The notes: generated by a model from the sequence alone, not told the origin. DNA of 64,000 bases from Drosophila pseudoobscura (GCF_009870125.1 NC_046683.1:11160001-11224000), one strand, 5' to 3'; shown: positions 38,588 through 49,987, counted from the stretch's first letter. A program made the numbers and translations.

Positions 38588-40327
38588 CTGGTCATGGGAA
38601 TGAAAAGGATAGCCACTCGTGTCGCGCCGGCCAAACGATTCCATCGAAAGCGGCAGAGCAGGACGGCCACAGAGCAGTTTGCACAGCCCGAATAAGAGCG
38701 GTAACGCAATACAACCACATCCCGCAAGAAAGCTAACGCATCCCTGATGTGTATAACAGTGGGCGTGCTCACCTCCCCACACACGTACACGCCGCATGCA
38801 CGCACGCACGCAGGCACGACGGCGGTCTGTCGAAACGTAGAGATCGGGATAGCTGCCAGGGGCGATAGGCTTCTAACATAAAGCACAAGAGCAAAAATCT
38901 GCCCAGGCAGGTGCTCTAACCTAACATCCTCACAGAGTGATCAAGAATAATCGTATAAACTAGCAAGTTTCATCGTAACGTTCAAACCTCACCTCATCAA
39001 GCCGCACCCATGGCCTATATCTAAATATTGTCAGAGTTAAGTCTCTCGGGTCTCAAGCGATGATTTCTTTCCGCCCGGAAAGAGCTGCTGCCTGGTAGCC
39101 ACAGGGAACGGACCAGGGTGCGGGGACCATAGGTATTTCAGGTATACCTACAAATTAGTGCTAGTCTAGTCAAGTCGCTGGCTTTTGCTGTCGACCAGAA
39201 GAAGCTGCCACTGCATAGATTCACAGGGAGTTCGGAACTCTCAGAGCTCTCCGCCCAGCTGCAGGACAACATCAGCCACACATTCTTTTAGATCGCCTCC
39301 AGCAGGGTTCAAAAGCCAAGTTAAGTCACCAAAATCACCAACTTTTTGAATCATAGCACAGTCTAGAAACATCTAGTCGATCCTTGGACAACCGTCCAGC
39401 CGGCCCCCATCATAGAAGATTACAGATCAGCCAATAAACCAATAAAATATATAACAATATACAAAAAAAGTGAAAGCCAAGTAAACAAATAAAATAAAAA
39501 GCAAAAAAAATTAATGCTGAATCGCTATACGATTTGTCATAAGAAAAAATAATACAAAATGTATTGAAGCTTTCTACGATCTTTAATAAAAGATCTCATT
39601 GTGAGCAAAATGAAAAAAAAACCCTCTGTTGGTCAATCGTTCGACCTGCAGTTGGTTTGCCAAGGCAACTGTCACAATCTATGCTGATAATGAAGAAACC
39701 TACTTATGACTTATGACAAATCGTGTGAACATAACCGCAGAGGCAACGCAATACTTTAGATGGTGGCCGGCGAAACGTTTGCCCCCAAAATTCGCTAAAA
39801 AACACTACTGAATATCAGAACCCGTTTACAAAAAATGCAGTCTTTATTGGTGACTTGCTTAGAGCTGAGCCTTGTGATTTTCAAAATTTCCGTTTGTTAA
39901 GTAGTCAATTTCTTAGGCGAAATGTCCTGCAGCTGAAGGGTTTGTTTGGGGGACCGTTCTCCCGCCTGAATTTGATATGGAAGCAGAGCCAAAGGATTCC
40001 GGACCATCGATCCCGTCCACCCTCAACCGGCCACAGCCAAGAAGCTCTGCCACATCTCAGAGAAGAGTCCGCTAACCAAACAATTTGTAAAACTTTCAGG
40101 TTCTGCCTGGAGGACACCTGTTTCTGTTTCTGCTTGTTTTGTCTGTTTGATAACCCCCGTCCATTGTGTGCTCCCACTCAAGCCCAAGTTTCCAGTTTTT
40201 CCATTAATATGTGTACTTCCACCTTTTTAGTTTCCACTGCCCCAAACCCCAGACTCCTGACACCCACACCACAGTCCCCACACTGATCAACACACAGATA
40301 AACTATCGCATACACACAATCGTTCGG

Positions 40328-40379
40328 GTTTCGGAAAACGCGTCGAAGCGTTTCGTGGTCTTGAAACGTTTTCCGAAAC
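40328..40379 (+). ncRNA. lncRNA:roX1: Perfect 13 bp hairpin at the start of the roX1 3' domain
   Basis: GTTTCGGAAAACG (40328-40340) is exactly complementary to CGTTTTCCGAAAC (40367-40379), with a 26-base loop. It lies immediately 5' of the first inverted roX box. Helical stems next to roX boxes are the MLE/MSL2 contact sites in known roX RNAs. Confidence 0.8.
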
Positions 40380-40386
40380 AGAAAAT

Positions 40387-40517
40387 TTCGAATTTGCGTA
40401 TAACAAAAAAAAAAAGAAACAAAACGGCTAAGCGTGAGCGCGCCGTAAATTCGAAATGGAAATGAAAAAAAACATTGCCAAATGAAAGACTTGCCGCATC
40501 GTTATACGAAATTCGAA
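40387..40517 (+). ncRNA. lncRNA:roX1: Main IRB/RB stem of roX1
   Basis: The inverted box arm TTCGAATTTGCGTATAAC (40387-40404) pairs with GTTATACGAAATTCGAA (40501-40517): 17 base pairs with a single bulged G. This is the canonical arrangement of an inverted roX box followed by a roX box, enclosing a 96-base A-rich loop. Confidence 0.85.
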
Positions 40518-40616
40518 AAAAAGAAAGAAACAAAAAAAAGAAAGAAATATATACAAAAAGTGTTAAGCAAAAAAAGCATTTCCATAGAAAAAAAACAAGC
40601 AAGTCAAAAAAGCACC

Positions 40617-40969
40617 GTTATACGCGACGAGAGAATCCCGCGAAAAAAAAAATATGTGAAAAATGGAAACGTTATACGTCTGAGCACATCCAAAAAAAAT
40701 ATATATTATGTTTTTTCTGTATAACGAATATGCGTCTGTAGACCGTTATACGTCTGAACTGAAAAAATACAACAAGAAAAATTTGTTTATTCTGTATAAC
40801 GAACTGAATATAGAACCGTTATACGTCCAAACATATTAAAAAAAAAACAATATTTTGTTTGTACAGAATAACGAATGACATGGTAACGTTATACGTCCTT
40901 ACTGATTGGCAAAGAAAAAATTATATTTATTCTGTACAAGAAATATATGTATATTGGAAACGTTATACG
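40617..40969 (+). repeat. lncRNA:roX1: Array of six further roX boxes, the last five in ~73 bp tandem units
   Basis: GTTATACG occurs at 40617, 40671, 40745, 40818, 40888 and 40962; the last five are spaced 74, 73, 70 and 74. Most units share (A)CGTTATACGTC(Y), then an A-rich stretch, then TTCTGTATAACGAA or a decayed form of it. UGUAUAAC pairs fully with GUUAUACG if a G-U pair is allowed at one end. The later inverted partners are eroded (CAGAATAAC near 40865, TGTACAAG near 40933), while every direct box is intact. Confidence 0.9.
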
Positions 40970-41141
40970 TCCTTACTGATTGTCAAAGAAACAATTATGT
41001 TGATTCGATGTGAAATGTGTGTGTGTGTTTCTTTGAGAATCGGAAAGGACCTGCGAAATTCGGCATAGGAGACTACAGATGTGTGTATCGACGAGGTTAC
41101 ATTCGTGTGTAGTTTCCTGTACCGCAAAAAACTGGATATAA

Positions 41142-41342
41142 TTGAAATTGAAAATTAAATGCCTAGTAGAAAACTGTAATAACTATCTTTCACTTGGGTT
41201 GGGCCTAAGAAGAGTGCGGGGAGTTCTTGGCATCATCGCTGCAGAAACCAAACAGGATGTGGTAGCACTTAAGGAATTTCGTATGCAACTTAAGGGCCTC
41301 GCTAAGAAGTTTTTCAACGTTGTTCCAAAAATGAAAAGCTGA
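41142..41342 (+). pseudogene. Short ATG-less open stretch downstream of roX1
   Basis: About 66 open codons ending ...KKFFNVVPKMKS, with a protein-like part (RGVLGIIAAETKQDVVALKE). It has no ATG near its start and no good acceptor. It may be a relic or chance. Not recognised. Confidence 0.2.
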
Positions 41343-42061
41343 AAACAAAATGCAAAATACTTTCTATAAGTCTCTATTTAAAAGGCATATTTAATGGCAT
41401 AGATGGATAGCCATCACGCGCTGAGGTAAGGGCTTACGTGACGCTTACTTAAGGAGCTAGAACCGCTTCGTTGCTTCTGTAAATGTGAATATTAAGAAGT
41501 AGGGCCTAAATTAGAGCGTTATGGAGTGTAGGTGAGTAAGAAGAATATGAAGGAACTAAAGAGGAACTGACGGAATCTTTTCTTTCCTTATGTGAATCCT
41601 TGGGCATGCTTACCTATTTTTGTTGATGTTATCAGACAACCAATTGACTGACGGAAAATAGCCCGAGTAGACAAAAATTAAGCCTATATGAATATATCGT
41701 CAGAATTGGAATATAGTTAAACTGCATTTTTGGCAAGTTACAAGGGAATATCCATATATCACCGTACGAGTTTATTGATTTTGTCTCGTGAAGAATGACC
41801 TTACAAAAATACTGATGATCTGATAATCAAATAAAAATAGTATATAAAGATGTTACCATCAACTCAGTTTGAAGCGGATAGATGATATCTCAGGATTTGA
41901 GTATGTACATTGCAAACCGAAAAATAATCATTAAAAGAAACATCTTTAGTGAGCTGGCTGCAAAAGAAATAATTTAAGAAATCTGAATTGATACTCGATA
42001 TATCGAAAGCCTCTCGTGTTTGACCATTTGACATCAGATTTATTTTGTAAATTTTCATTGG
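41343..42061. other. AT-rich spacer before the satellite
   Basis: No gene, repeat or mobile-element end recognised. It separates the roX1 candidate from the satellite array. The last 60 bases (AATCTGAATTGATACTCGATATATCG...) lead straight into the first satellite unit. Confidence 0.5.
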
Positions 42062-45000
42062 TTATATCACAGACAAATATGGCCAGATCGGTAAAGGACC
42101 CACTCTCCCAGGATCGTGAGGGTTCAGACTGTCGTTCGGCATCAAAACGCGACATGCCTCGCACAGATCGACTTCCGTAATGCAGAGATATAGCGTGCAG
42201 AAAATACCAGTATTTTCACGAAGTGCAGATTCAAGTCTTTGGAAGGCTCTATCTCAGACAAATAGGGCCAGATCGGTGAAGGACCTACTCTCCCAGGATC
42301 GTGAGTGTCCAGACTGTCGAATGGCATCAAAATCTCGACTACGAAAATGAGGCCGATTTTTTGAAAATTTAATGATGGTTACATCATGATTTTTCGCGAA
42401 AATCGTGAGAAAACGGATTTCCTTTTTTCCGAATGCAGTCGATTGGCAGGACTCTCCCGATCACGGAGAGACATGCCTCGCACAGATCGGCTTCCGCAAA
42501 GCGGAGATATAGCGTCCGGAAATACCAGTATTTTCACGAAATGCAAATCCTAGTCTTTGGAAGGCTATATCTCGAAGAAATCGGGCCAGATCGGTGAAGG
42601 ACCTACTCTCCCAGGATCGTGAGTGTCCAGACTGTCGAATGGCATCAAAATCTCGACTACGAAAATGAGGCCGATTTTTTGAAAATTTAATGATGGTTAC
42701 ATCATGATTTTTCGCGAAAATCGTGAGAAAACGGATTTCCTTTTTTCCGAATGCAGTCGATTGGCAGGACTCTCCCGATCACGGAGAGACATGCCTCGCA
42801 CAGATCGGCTTCCGCAAAGCGGAGATATAGCGTCCGGAAATACCAGTATTTTCACGAAATGCAAATCCTAGTCTTTGGAAGGCTATATCTCGAAGAAATC
42901 GGGCCAGATCGGTGAAGGACCTACTCTCCCAGGATCGTGAGTGTCCAGACTGTCGAATGGCATCAAAATCTCGACTACGAAAATGAGGCCGATTTTTTGA
43001 AAATTTAATGATGGTTACATCATGATTTTTCGCGAAAATCGTGAGAAAACGGATGTCCTTTTTTCCGAATGCAGTCGATTGGCAGGACTCTCCCGATCAC
43101 GGAGAGGCATGCCACGCACAGATCGGCTTCCGTAAAGAGGAGATATAGCGTCCGGAAATACCAGTATTTTCACGAAATGCAAATCCTAGTCTTTGGAAGG
43201 CTATATCTCGAAGAAATCGGGCCAGATCGGTGAAGGACCTACTCTCCCAGGATCGTGAGTGTCCAGACTGTCGAATGGCATCAAAATCTCGACTACGAAA
43301 ATGAGGCCGATTTTTTGAAAATTTAATGATGGTTACATCATGATTTTTCGCGAAAATCGTTAGAAAACGGATGTCCTTTTTTCCGAATGCAGTCGATTGG
43401 CAGGACTCTCCCGATCACGGAGAGACATGCCACGCACAGATCGGCTTCCGTAAAGAGGAGATATAGCGTCCGGAAATACCAGTATTTTCACGAAATGCAA
43501 ATCCTAGTCTTTGGAAGGCTATATCTCGAAGAAATCGGGCCAGATCGGTGAAGGACCTACTCTCCCAGGATCGTGAGTGTCCAGACTGTCGAATGGCATC
43601 AAAATCTCGACTACGAAAATGAGGCCGATTTTTTGAAAATTTAATGATGGTTACATCATGATTTTTCGCGAAAATCGTGAGAAAACGGATGTCCTTTTTT
43701 CCGAATGCAGTCGATTGGCAGGACTCTCCCGATCACGGAGAGGCATGCCACGCACAGATCGGCTTCCGTAAAGAGGAGATATAGCGTCCGGAAATACCAG
43801 TATTTTCACGAAATGCAAATCCTAGTCTTTGGAAGGCTATATCTCGAAGAAATCGGGCCAGATCGGTGAAGGACCTACTCTCCCAGGATCGTGAGTGTCC
43901 AGACTGTCGAATGGCATCAAAATCTCGACTACGAAAATGAGGCCGATTTTTTGAAAATTTAATGATGGTTACATCATGATTTTTCGCGAAAATCGTGAGA
44001 AAACGGATGTCCTTTTTTCCGAATGCAGTCGATTGGCAGGACTCTCCCGATCACGGAGAGGCATGCCACGCACAGATCGGCTTCCGTAAAGAGGAGATAT
44101 AGCGTCCGGAAATACCAGTATTTTCACGAAATGCAAATCCTAGTCTTTGGAAGGCTATATCTCGAAGAAATCGGGCCAGATCGGTGAAGGACCCACTCTC
44201 CCAGGATCGTGAGGGTTCAGACTGTCGTTCGGCATCAAAACGCGACATGCCTCGCACAGATCGACTTCCGTAATGCAGAGATATAGCGTGCAGAAAATAC
44301 CAGTATTTTCACGAAATGCAGATTCAAGTCTTTGGAAGGCTCTATCTCAGACAAATAGGGCCAGATCGGTGAAGGACCCACTCTCCTAGGATCGTGAGGG
44401 TCCAGACTGTCGAATGGCATCAAAATCTCGACTACGAAAATGAGGCCGATTTTTTGAAAATTTAATGATGGTTACATCATGATTTTTCGCGAAAATCGTG
44501 AGAAAACGGATTTCCTTTTTTCCGAATGCAGTCGATTGGCAGGACTCTCCCGATCACGGAGAGACATTCCGCGCACAGATCGGCTTCCGTAAAGCAGAGA
44601 TATAGCGTGCAGAAGAATCCAGTATTTTCACGAAGTGCAAATCCAAGTCTTCGGAAGGCTCTATCTCAGACAAATAGGGCCAGATCGGTGAAGGACCTAC
44701 TCTCCCAGGATCGTGAGTGTCCAGACTGTCGAATGGCATCAAAATCTCGACTACGAAAATGAGGCCGATTTTTTGAAAATTTAATGATGGTTACATCATG
44801 ATTTTTCGCGAAAATCGTGAGAAAACGGATTTCCTTTTTTCCGAATGCAGTCGATTGGCAGGACTCTCCCGATCACGGAGAGACATTCCGCGCACAGATC
44901 GGCTTCCGTAAAGCAGAGATATAGCGTGCAGAAGAATCCAGTATTTTCACGAAGTGCAAATCCAAGTCTTCGGAAGGCTCTATCTCAGACAAATAGGGCC

Positions 45001-48000
45001 AGATCGGTGAAGGACCTACTCTCCCAGGATCGTGAGTGTCCAGACTGTCGAATGGCATCAAAATCTCGACTACGAAAATGAGGCCGATTTTTTGAAAATT
45101 TAATGATGGTTACATCATGATTTTTCGCGAAAATCGTGAGAAAACGGATTTCCTTTTTTCCGAATGCAGTCGATTGGCAGGACTCTCCCGATCACGGAGA
45201 GACATTCCGCGCACAGATCGGCTTCCGTAAAGCAGAGATATAGCGTGCAGAAGAATCCAGTATTTTCACGAAGTGCAGATTCAAGTCTTTGGAAGGCTCT
45301 ATCTCAGACAAATAGGGCCAGATCGGTGAAGGACCTACTCTCCCAGGATCGTGAGTGTCCAGACTGTCGAATGGCATCAAAATCTCGACTACGAAAATGA
45401 GGCCGATTTTTTGAAAATTTAATGATGGTTACATCATGATTTTTCGCGAAAATCGTGAGAAAACGGATTTCCTTTTTTCCGAATGCAGTCGATTGGCAGG
45501 ACTCTCCCGATCACGGAGAGACATTCCGCGCACAGATCGGCTTCCGTAAAGCAGAGATATAGCGTGCAGAAGAATCCAGTATTTTCACGAAGTGCAAATC
45601 CAAGTCTTCGGAAGGCTCTATCTCAGACAAATAGGGCCAGATCGGTGAAGGACCTACTCTCCCAGGATCGTGAGTGTCCAGACTGTCGAATGGCATCAAA
45701 ATCTCGACTACGAAAATGAGGCCGATTTTTTGAAAATTTAATGATGGTTACATCATGATTTTTCGCGAAAATCGTGAGAAAACGGATTTCCTTTTTTCCG
45801 AATGCAGTCGATTGGCAGGACTCTCCCGATCACGGAGAGACATTCCGCGCACAGATCGGCTTCCGTAAAGCAGAGATATAGCGTGCAGAAGAATCCAGTA
45901 TTTTCACGAAGTGCAGATTCAAGTCTTTGGAAGGCTCTATCTCAGACAAATAGGGCCAGATCGGTGAAGGACCTACTCTCCCAGGATCGTGAGTGTCCAG
46001 ACTGTCGAATGGCATCAAAATCTCGACTACGAAAATGAGGCCGATTTTTTGAAAATTTAATGATGGTTACATCATGATTTTTCGCGAAAATCGTGAGAAA
46101 ACGGATTTCCTTTTTTCCGAATGCAGTCGATTGGCAGGACTCTCCCGATCACGGAGAGACATTCCGCGCACAGATCGGCTTCCGTAAAGCAGAGATATAG
46201 CGTGCAGAAGAATCCAGTATTTTCACGAAGTGCAAATCCAAGTCTTCGGAAGGCTCTATCTCAGACAAATAGGGCCAGATCGGTGAAGGACCCACTCTCC
46301 CAGGATCGTGAGGGTTCAGACTGTCGTTCGGCATCAAAACGCGACATGCCTCGCACAGATCGACTTCCGTAATGCAGAGATATAGCGTGCAGAAGAATCC
46401 AGTATTTTCACGAAGTGCAAATCCAAGTCTTCGGAAGGCTCTATCTCAGACAAATAGGGCCAGATCGGTGAAGGACCCACTCTCCCAGGATCGTGAGGGT
46501 TCAGACTGTCGTTCGGCATCAAAACGCGACATGCCTCGCACAGATCGACTTCCGTAAAGCAGAGATATAGCGTGCAGAAGAATCCAGTATTTTCACGAAG
46601 TGCGAATCCAAGTCTTCGGAAGGCTCTATCTCAGACAAATAGGGCCAGATCGGTGAAGGACCCACTCTCCCAGGATCGTGAGGGTTCAGACTGTCGTTCG
46701 GCATCAAAACGCGACATGCCTCGCACAGATCGACTTCCGTAATGCAGAGATATAGCGTGCAGAAAATACCAGTATTTTCACGAAATGCAGATTCAAGTCT
46801 TTGGAAGGCTCTATCTCAGACAAATAGGGCCAGATCGGTGAAGGACCCAGTCTCCCAGGATCGTGAGTGTCCAGACTGTCGAATGGCATCAAAATCTCGA
46901 CTACGAAAATGAGGCCGATTTTTTGAAAATTTAATGATGGTTACATCATGATTTTTCGCGAAAATCGTGAGAAAACGGATGTCCTTTTTTCCGAATGCAG
47001 TCGATTGGCAGGACTCTCCCGATCACGGAGAGGCATGCCACGCACAGATCGGCTTTCGTAAAGAGGAGATATAGCGTCCGGAAATACCAGTATTTTCACG
47101 AAATGCAAATCCTAGTCTTTGGAAGGCTATATCTCGAAGAAATCGGGCCAGATCGGTGAAGGACCCACTCTCCCAGGATCGTGAGGGTTCAGACTGTCGT
47201 TCGGCATCAAAACGCGACATGCCTCGCACAGATCGACTTCCGTAATGCAGAGATATAGCGTGCAGAAAATACCAGTATTTTCACGAAATGCAGATTCAAG
47301 TCTTTGGAAGGCTCTATCTCAGACAAATAGGGCCAGATCGGTGAAGGACCCACTCTCCCAGGATCGTGAGGGTCCAGACTGTCGAATGGCATCAAAATCT
47401 CGACTACGAAAATGAGGCCGATTTTTTGAAAATTTAATGATGGTTACATCATGATTTTTCGCGAAAATCGTGAGAAAACGGATGTCCTTTTTTCCGAATG
47501 CAGTCGATTGGCAGGACTCTCCCGATCACGGAGAGATATGCCGCGCACAGATCGGCTTCCGTAAAGAGGAGATATAGCGTCCGGAAATACCAGTATTTTC
47601 ACGAAATGCAAATCCTAGTCTTTGGAAGGCTACATATATCTCGAAGAAATCGGGCCAGATCGGTGAAGGACCCACTCTCCCAGGATCGTGAGGGTTCAGA
47701 CTGTCGTTCGGCATCAAAACGCGACATGCCGCGCACAGATCGGCTTCCGTAAAGCAGAGATATAGTGTGCAGAAGAAACCAGTATTTTCACGAAGTGCAA
47801 ATCCTAGTCTTTGGAAGGCTCTATCTCAGAGAAATCGGGCCAGATCGGCGATGGACCCACTCTCCCAGGATCGTGAGAATCCAGACTGTCGTTCGGCATC
47901 AAAACGCGACATGCCGCGCACAGATCGGCTTCCGTAAAGCAGAGATATAGCGTGCAGAAGAAACCAGTATTTTCACGAAGTGCAAATCCTAGTCTTTGGA

Positions 48001-48020
48001 AGGCTCTATCTCAGAGAAAT
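42062..48020 (+). repeat. Satellite array, left block (319/185 bp mixed units)
   Basis: About 22 head-to-tail units of two kinds. The long unit is 318 bp in the first part and 319 bp later, 14 copies, marked by GAATGCAGTCGATTGGCAGG at 42431, 42749, 43067, 43385, 43703, 44021, 44524, 44843, 45162, 45481, 45800, 46119, 46993 and 47496. The short unit is 185 bp, about 8 copies, and lacks a 134 bp segment. All share AGATCGGTGAAGGACC(T/C)ACTC and CCAGTATTTTCACGAA. The extra 134 bp contains the dyad ATGATGGTTACATCAT. Units are near-identical within local runs, a sign of recent homogenisation. Frames of 60-80 codons repeated in each unit are by-products. I do not recognise the family. Confidence 0.95.
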
Positions 48021-48021
48021 C

Positions 48022-48348
48022 GAATCAAAGGATGGGCTACAGCTTCGAAACGAGTATGTGGATCAGTATACGATTGTGGACATGTTTTAAAATATATCTT
48101 CCTTCACAGAGGACCTTCGGCCCGCCAAAAGGAGTCCCATCCAAGCATTACTGAGGGGTATTCGAGACAGACCGAGCCAATCCCAGCCAGACAGAACCGT
48201 ATCCCAGCTGGAAAGAAGCGCACCCCCTGCAAGATCCTTCGACCTGGCCATCGACAACAAGGACTTTGCCTATGGCAACCAAAGGAGGAGCTACGCGGGG
48301 TGGACTCTAGATGATCTCGTTGTTGTTAGGTTTAAGGATATATATTAG
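48022..48348 (+). pseudogene. 5'-truncated copy of the palindrome gene (left arm)
   Basis: Exon 1 remnant to 48053, intron 48054-48109 (GTATGT donor, CCTTCACAG acceptor), exon 2 48110-48348 ending in TAG. It is the same as the right-arm gene except that the first five codons are replaced by satellite sequence: the arm ends exactly at 48021. An internal in-frame ATG (…QRMGYSFE) could still give an 86-residue product. Whether it is transcribed is unknown. Confidence 0.65.
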
Positions 48349-48539
48349 ATAGTCTATATATTTAGATAGTAGATACAAATGTTTTGCACTTGTTTATTTA
48401 TTTATCCTAGGCTAAGTTATGATGAATAAAACTATTGAAAAATAATCCTTGCTGTATCCTGTTTCGGGGAAACTATCCCGATTATAAAAGGGAGTGGCAC
48501 AATCAGATCGGTTCGCAAATAGCGCAGAAAACAAAATAT

Positions 48540-49015
48540 TTTTATTGGGGAAAATGTCCTTGATCCTTGATAAGGACTCCATAAAATCAGGGATATTTTT
48601 ACGACCACAGGAAGCCGTTTCATGCCCAGATCGGCCCACAAATAGCCGAGAAACTAAATATTTGTGGTTGGAGTTGCTGAAGTCCTTACCGAAGGATCGA
48701 GGACATTTTTCTGATTATAGGAACCCGTCGCAAGTTGCGATGGGAGATAAGGGAGAAAACAAGATACATATAAATGTCTGGAGAGAATGTCCTTGATCCT
48801 TGGTCCTTGATAGCCACTCAATTAAATCAGAGACATTTTTGGGATCACAGGAAGCCGTCACACGTCCCGAGACGGCCTCAAATAAGGGAGAAAACATATA
48901 TATATACGACTAGAGAAATATCCTAGATCGTTGGTCCTTGATAAGGAATGCATTAGATCAAGGAATCTATTTCGATTACAGGAAGTCATCGCACGTCCCG
49001 ATCGGACAAGAAATG
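48540..49015 (+). repeat. ~125 bp tandem repeat inside the left arm
   Basis: Four diverged copies, starting near 48550, 48685, 48795 and 48920. Each has TCCTTGATAAGGA(C/A)T, AATCAGGGACATTTTT, ACAGGAAGCCGT(C), CGTCCCGATCGG and GGAGAAAACA. About three inverted copies lie at 49440-49830 in the right arm, and one direct copy lies at about 50765-50850. Confidence 0.75.
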
Positions 49016-49987
49016 GCGGATTTATGCCATAAAAAACAAATTACAGCAACCACATCCAGTTATTACAACAACAACAACAACCACTAGCCAGTTTGGGGCA
49101 CTCAAAACCGAGATTTTTCGATTTTCAGATCTGGGATACCAGGCGAACAGAAATCAGCAGAAGGTTGCTAGTTTTTTGTGCCCCCAAAAGTATGCAACAC
49201 ATTTTTACATTTTCTTAGGCCGCCGTTTTTTTTGAAATTTTCTCCCTGTTCTCGTTTTTCGAACCCCTACAACATTTTTTTTTGCAATCGCTAAAGTTGC
49301 TTGCTGCTGACTTCTGTTCGCCTGGTATCCCACATCTGAAATTCTCGAATTTCGCCATTTGAGCGGTCGCAGTTTACAAGTTGTTGTTGTACAACAACAA
49401 AAATTTGTTGTACAACAATTGACAACAACAACATTTGTTGTTTTCTCCGTTATTTGTGGCCCGAACTAGGCGTGCGACGACTTCCTGGGATCGCAAGATT
49501 GTCCCTGATTCGATGGAGTCCTTATCAAGGACCAAGGATCAAGGATATTTTCGTCAGAGATATACATCTTGTTTTCTCCCCCATTTGTGGCCCGATCGTG
49601 GCGAGCCATGGCTTGCCATGATCAGAAAAATGTCCTCGATCCTTCGGTAAGGACTTCAACAACCCCAACCCTAAATATTTAGTTTCTCGGCTATTTGTGG
49701 GCCGATCTGGGCATGAAACGGCTTCCTGTGGTCGTAAAAATATCCCTGATTTTATGGAGTCCTTATCAAGGATCAAGGACATTTTCCCCAATAAAAATAT
49801 TTTGTTTTCTGCGCTATTTGCGAACCGATCTGATTGTGCCACTCCCTTTTATAATCGGGATAGTTTCCCCGAAACAGGATACAGCAAGGATTATTTTTCA
49901 ATAGTTTTATTCATCATAACTTAGCCTAGGATAAATAAATAAACAAGTGCAAAACATTTGTATCTACTATCTAAATATATAGACTAT

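Larger units (their letters stand above)
37464..41150 (+). ncRNA. lncRNA:roX1: roX1 long non-coding RNA (dosage compensation)
   Basis: Identification rests on the 3' part: seven exact GTTATACG roX boxes between 40501 and 40969 and inverted partners (an exact CGTATAAC at 40397 and TGTATAAC twice). It also rests on position between yin/CG2930 and ec, where I recall roX1 in D. melanogaster. roX1 RNA is bound by the MLE helicase and MSL2 and guides the MSL complex over the male X, where H4K16 is acetylated. No long conserved ORF crosses the interval. The 5' end (TATA/Inr at 37.43 kb) and 3' end (about 41.1 kb) are guesses. A GAGA/CTCT-rich patch at 38.55 kb is a candidate internal MSL entry site. 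From about 40380 on, the plus strand is strongly A-rich. The 3' domain identification is strong; the boundaries are weak. Confidence 0.85.

Noticed and set aside
39131-39292. 54 open codons on the plus strand, somewhat protein-like (SSELSELSAQLQDN)
   Set aside because: No ATG, no acceptor, no recognisable homology. Too weak to call an exon.
44526-46557. Series of 60-84 codon frames on both strands repeated every 319 bp
   Set aside because: They follow the satellite unit exactly, start and stop at unit-internal codons, and occur in several frames at once. They are by-products of a stop-poor repeat and not genes.
42062-48020. Regularly spaced repeats resembling a CRISPR array
   Set aside because: Units are contiguous, 185-319 bp long, with no unique spacers, and the context is an insect chromosome.
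48494-49842. ~100-codon frames in the palindrome arms
   Set aside because: Present on both strands and generated by the ~125 bp repeats. The two copies are just the two identical arms, so their agreement proves nothing.
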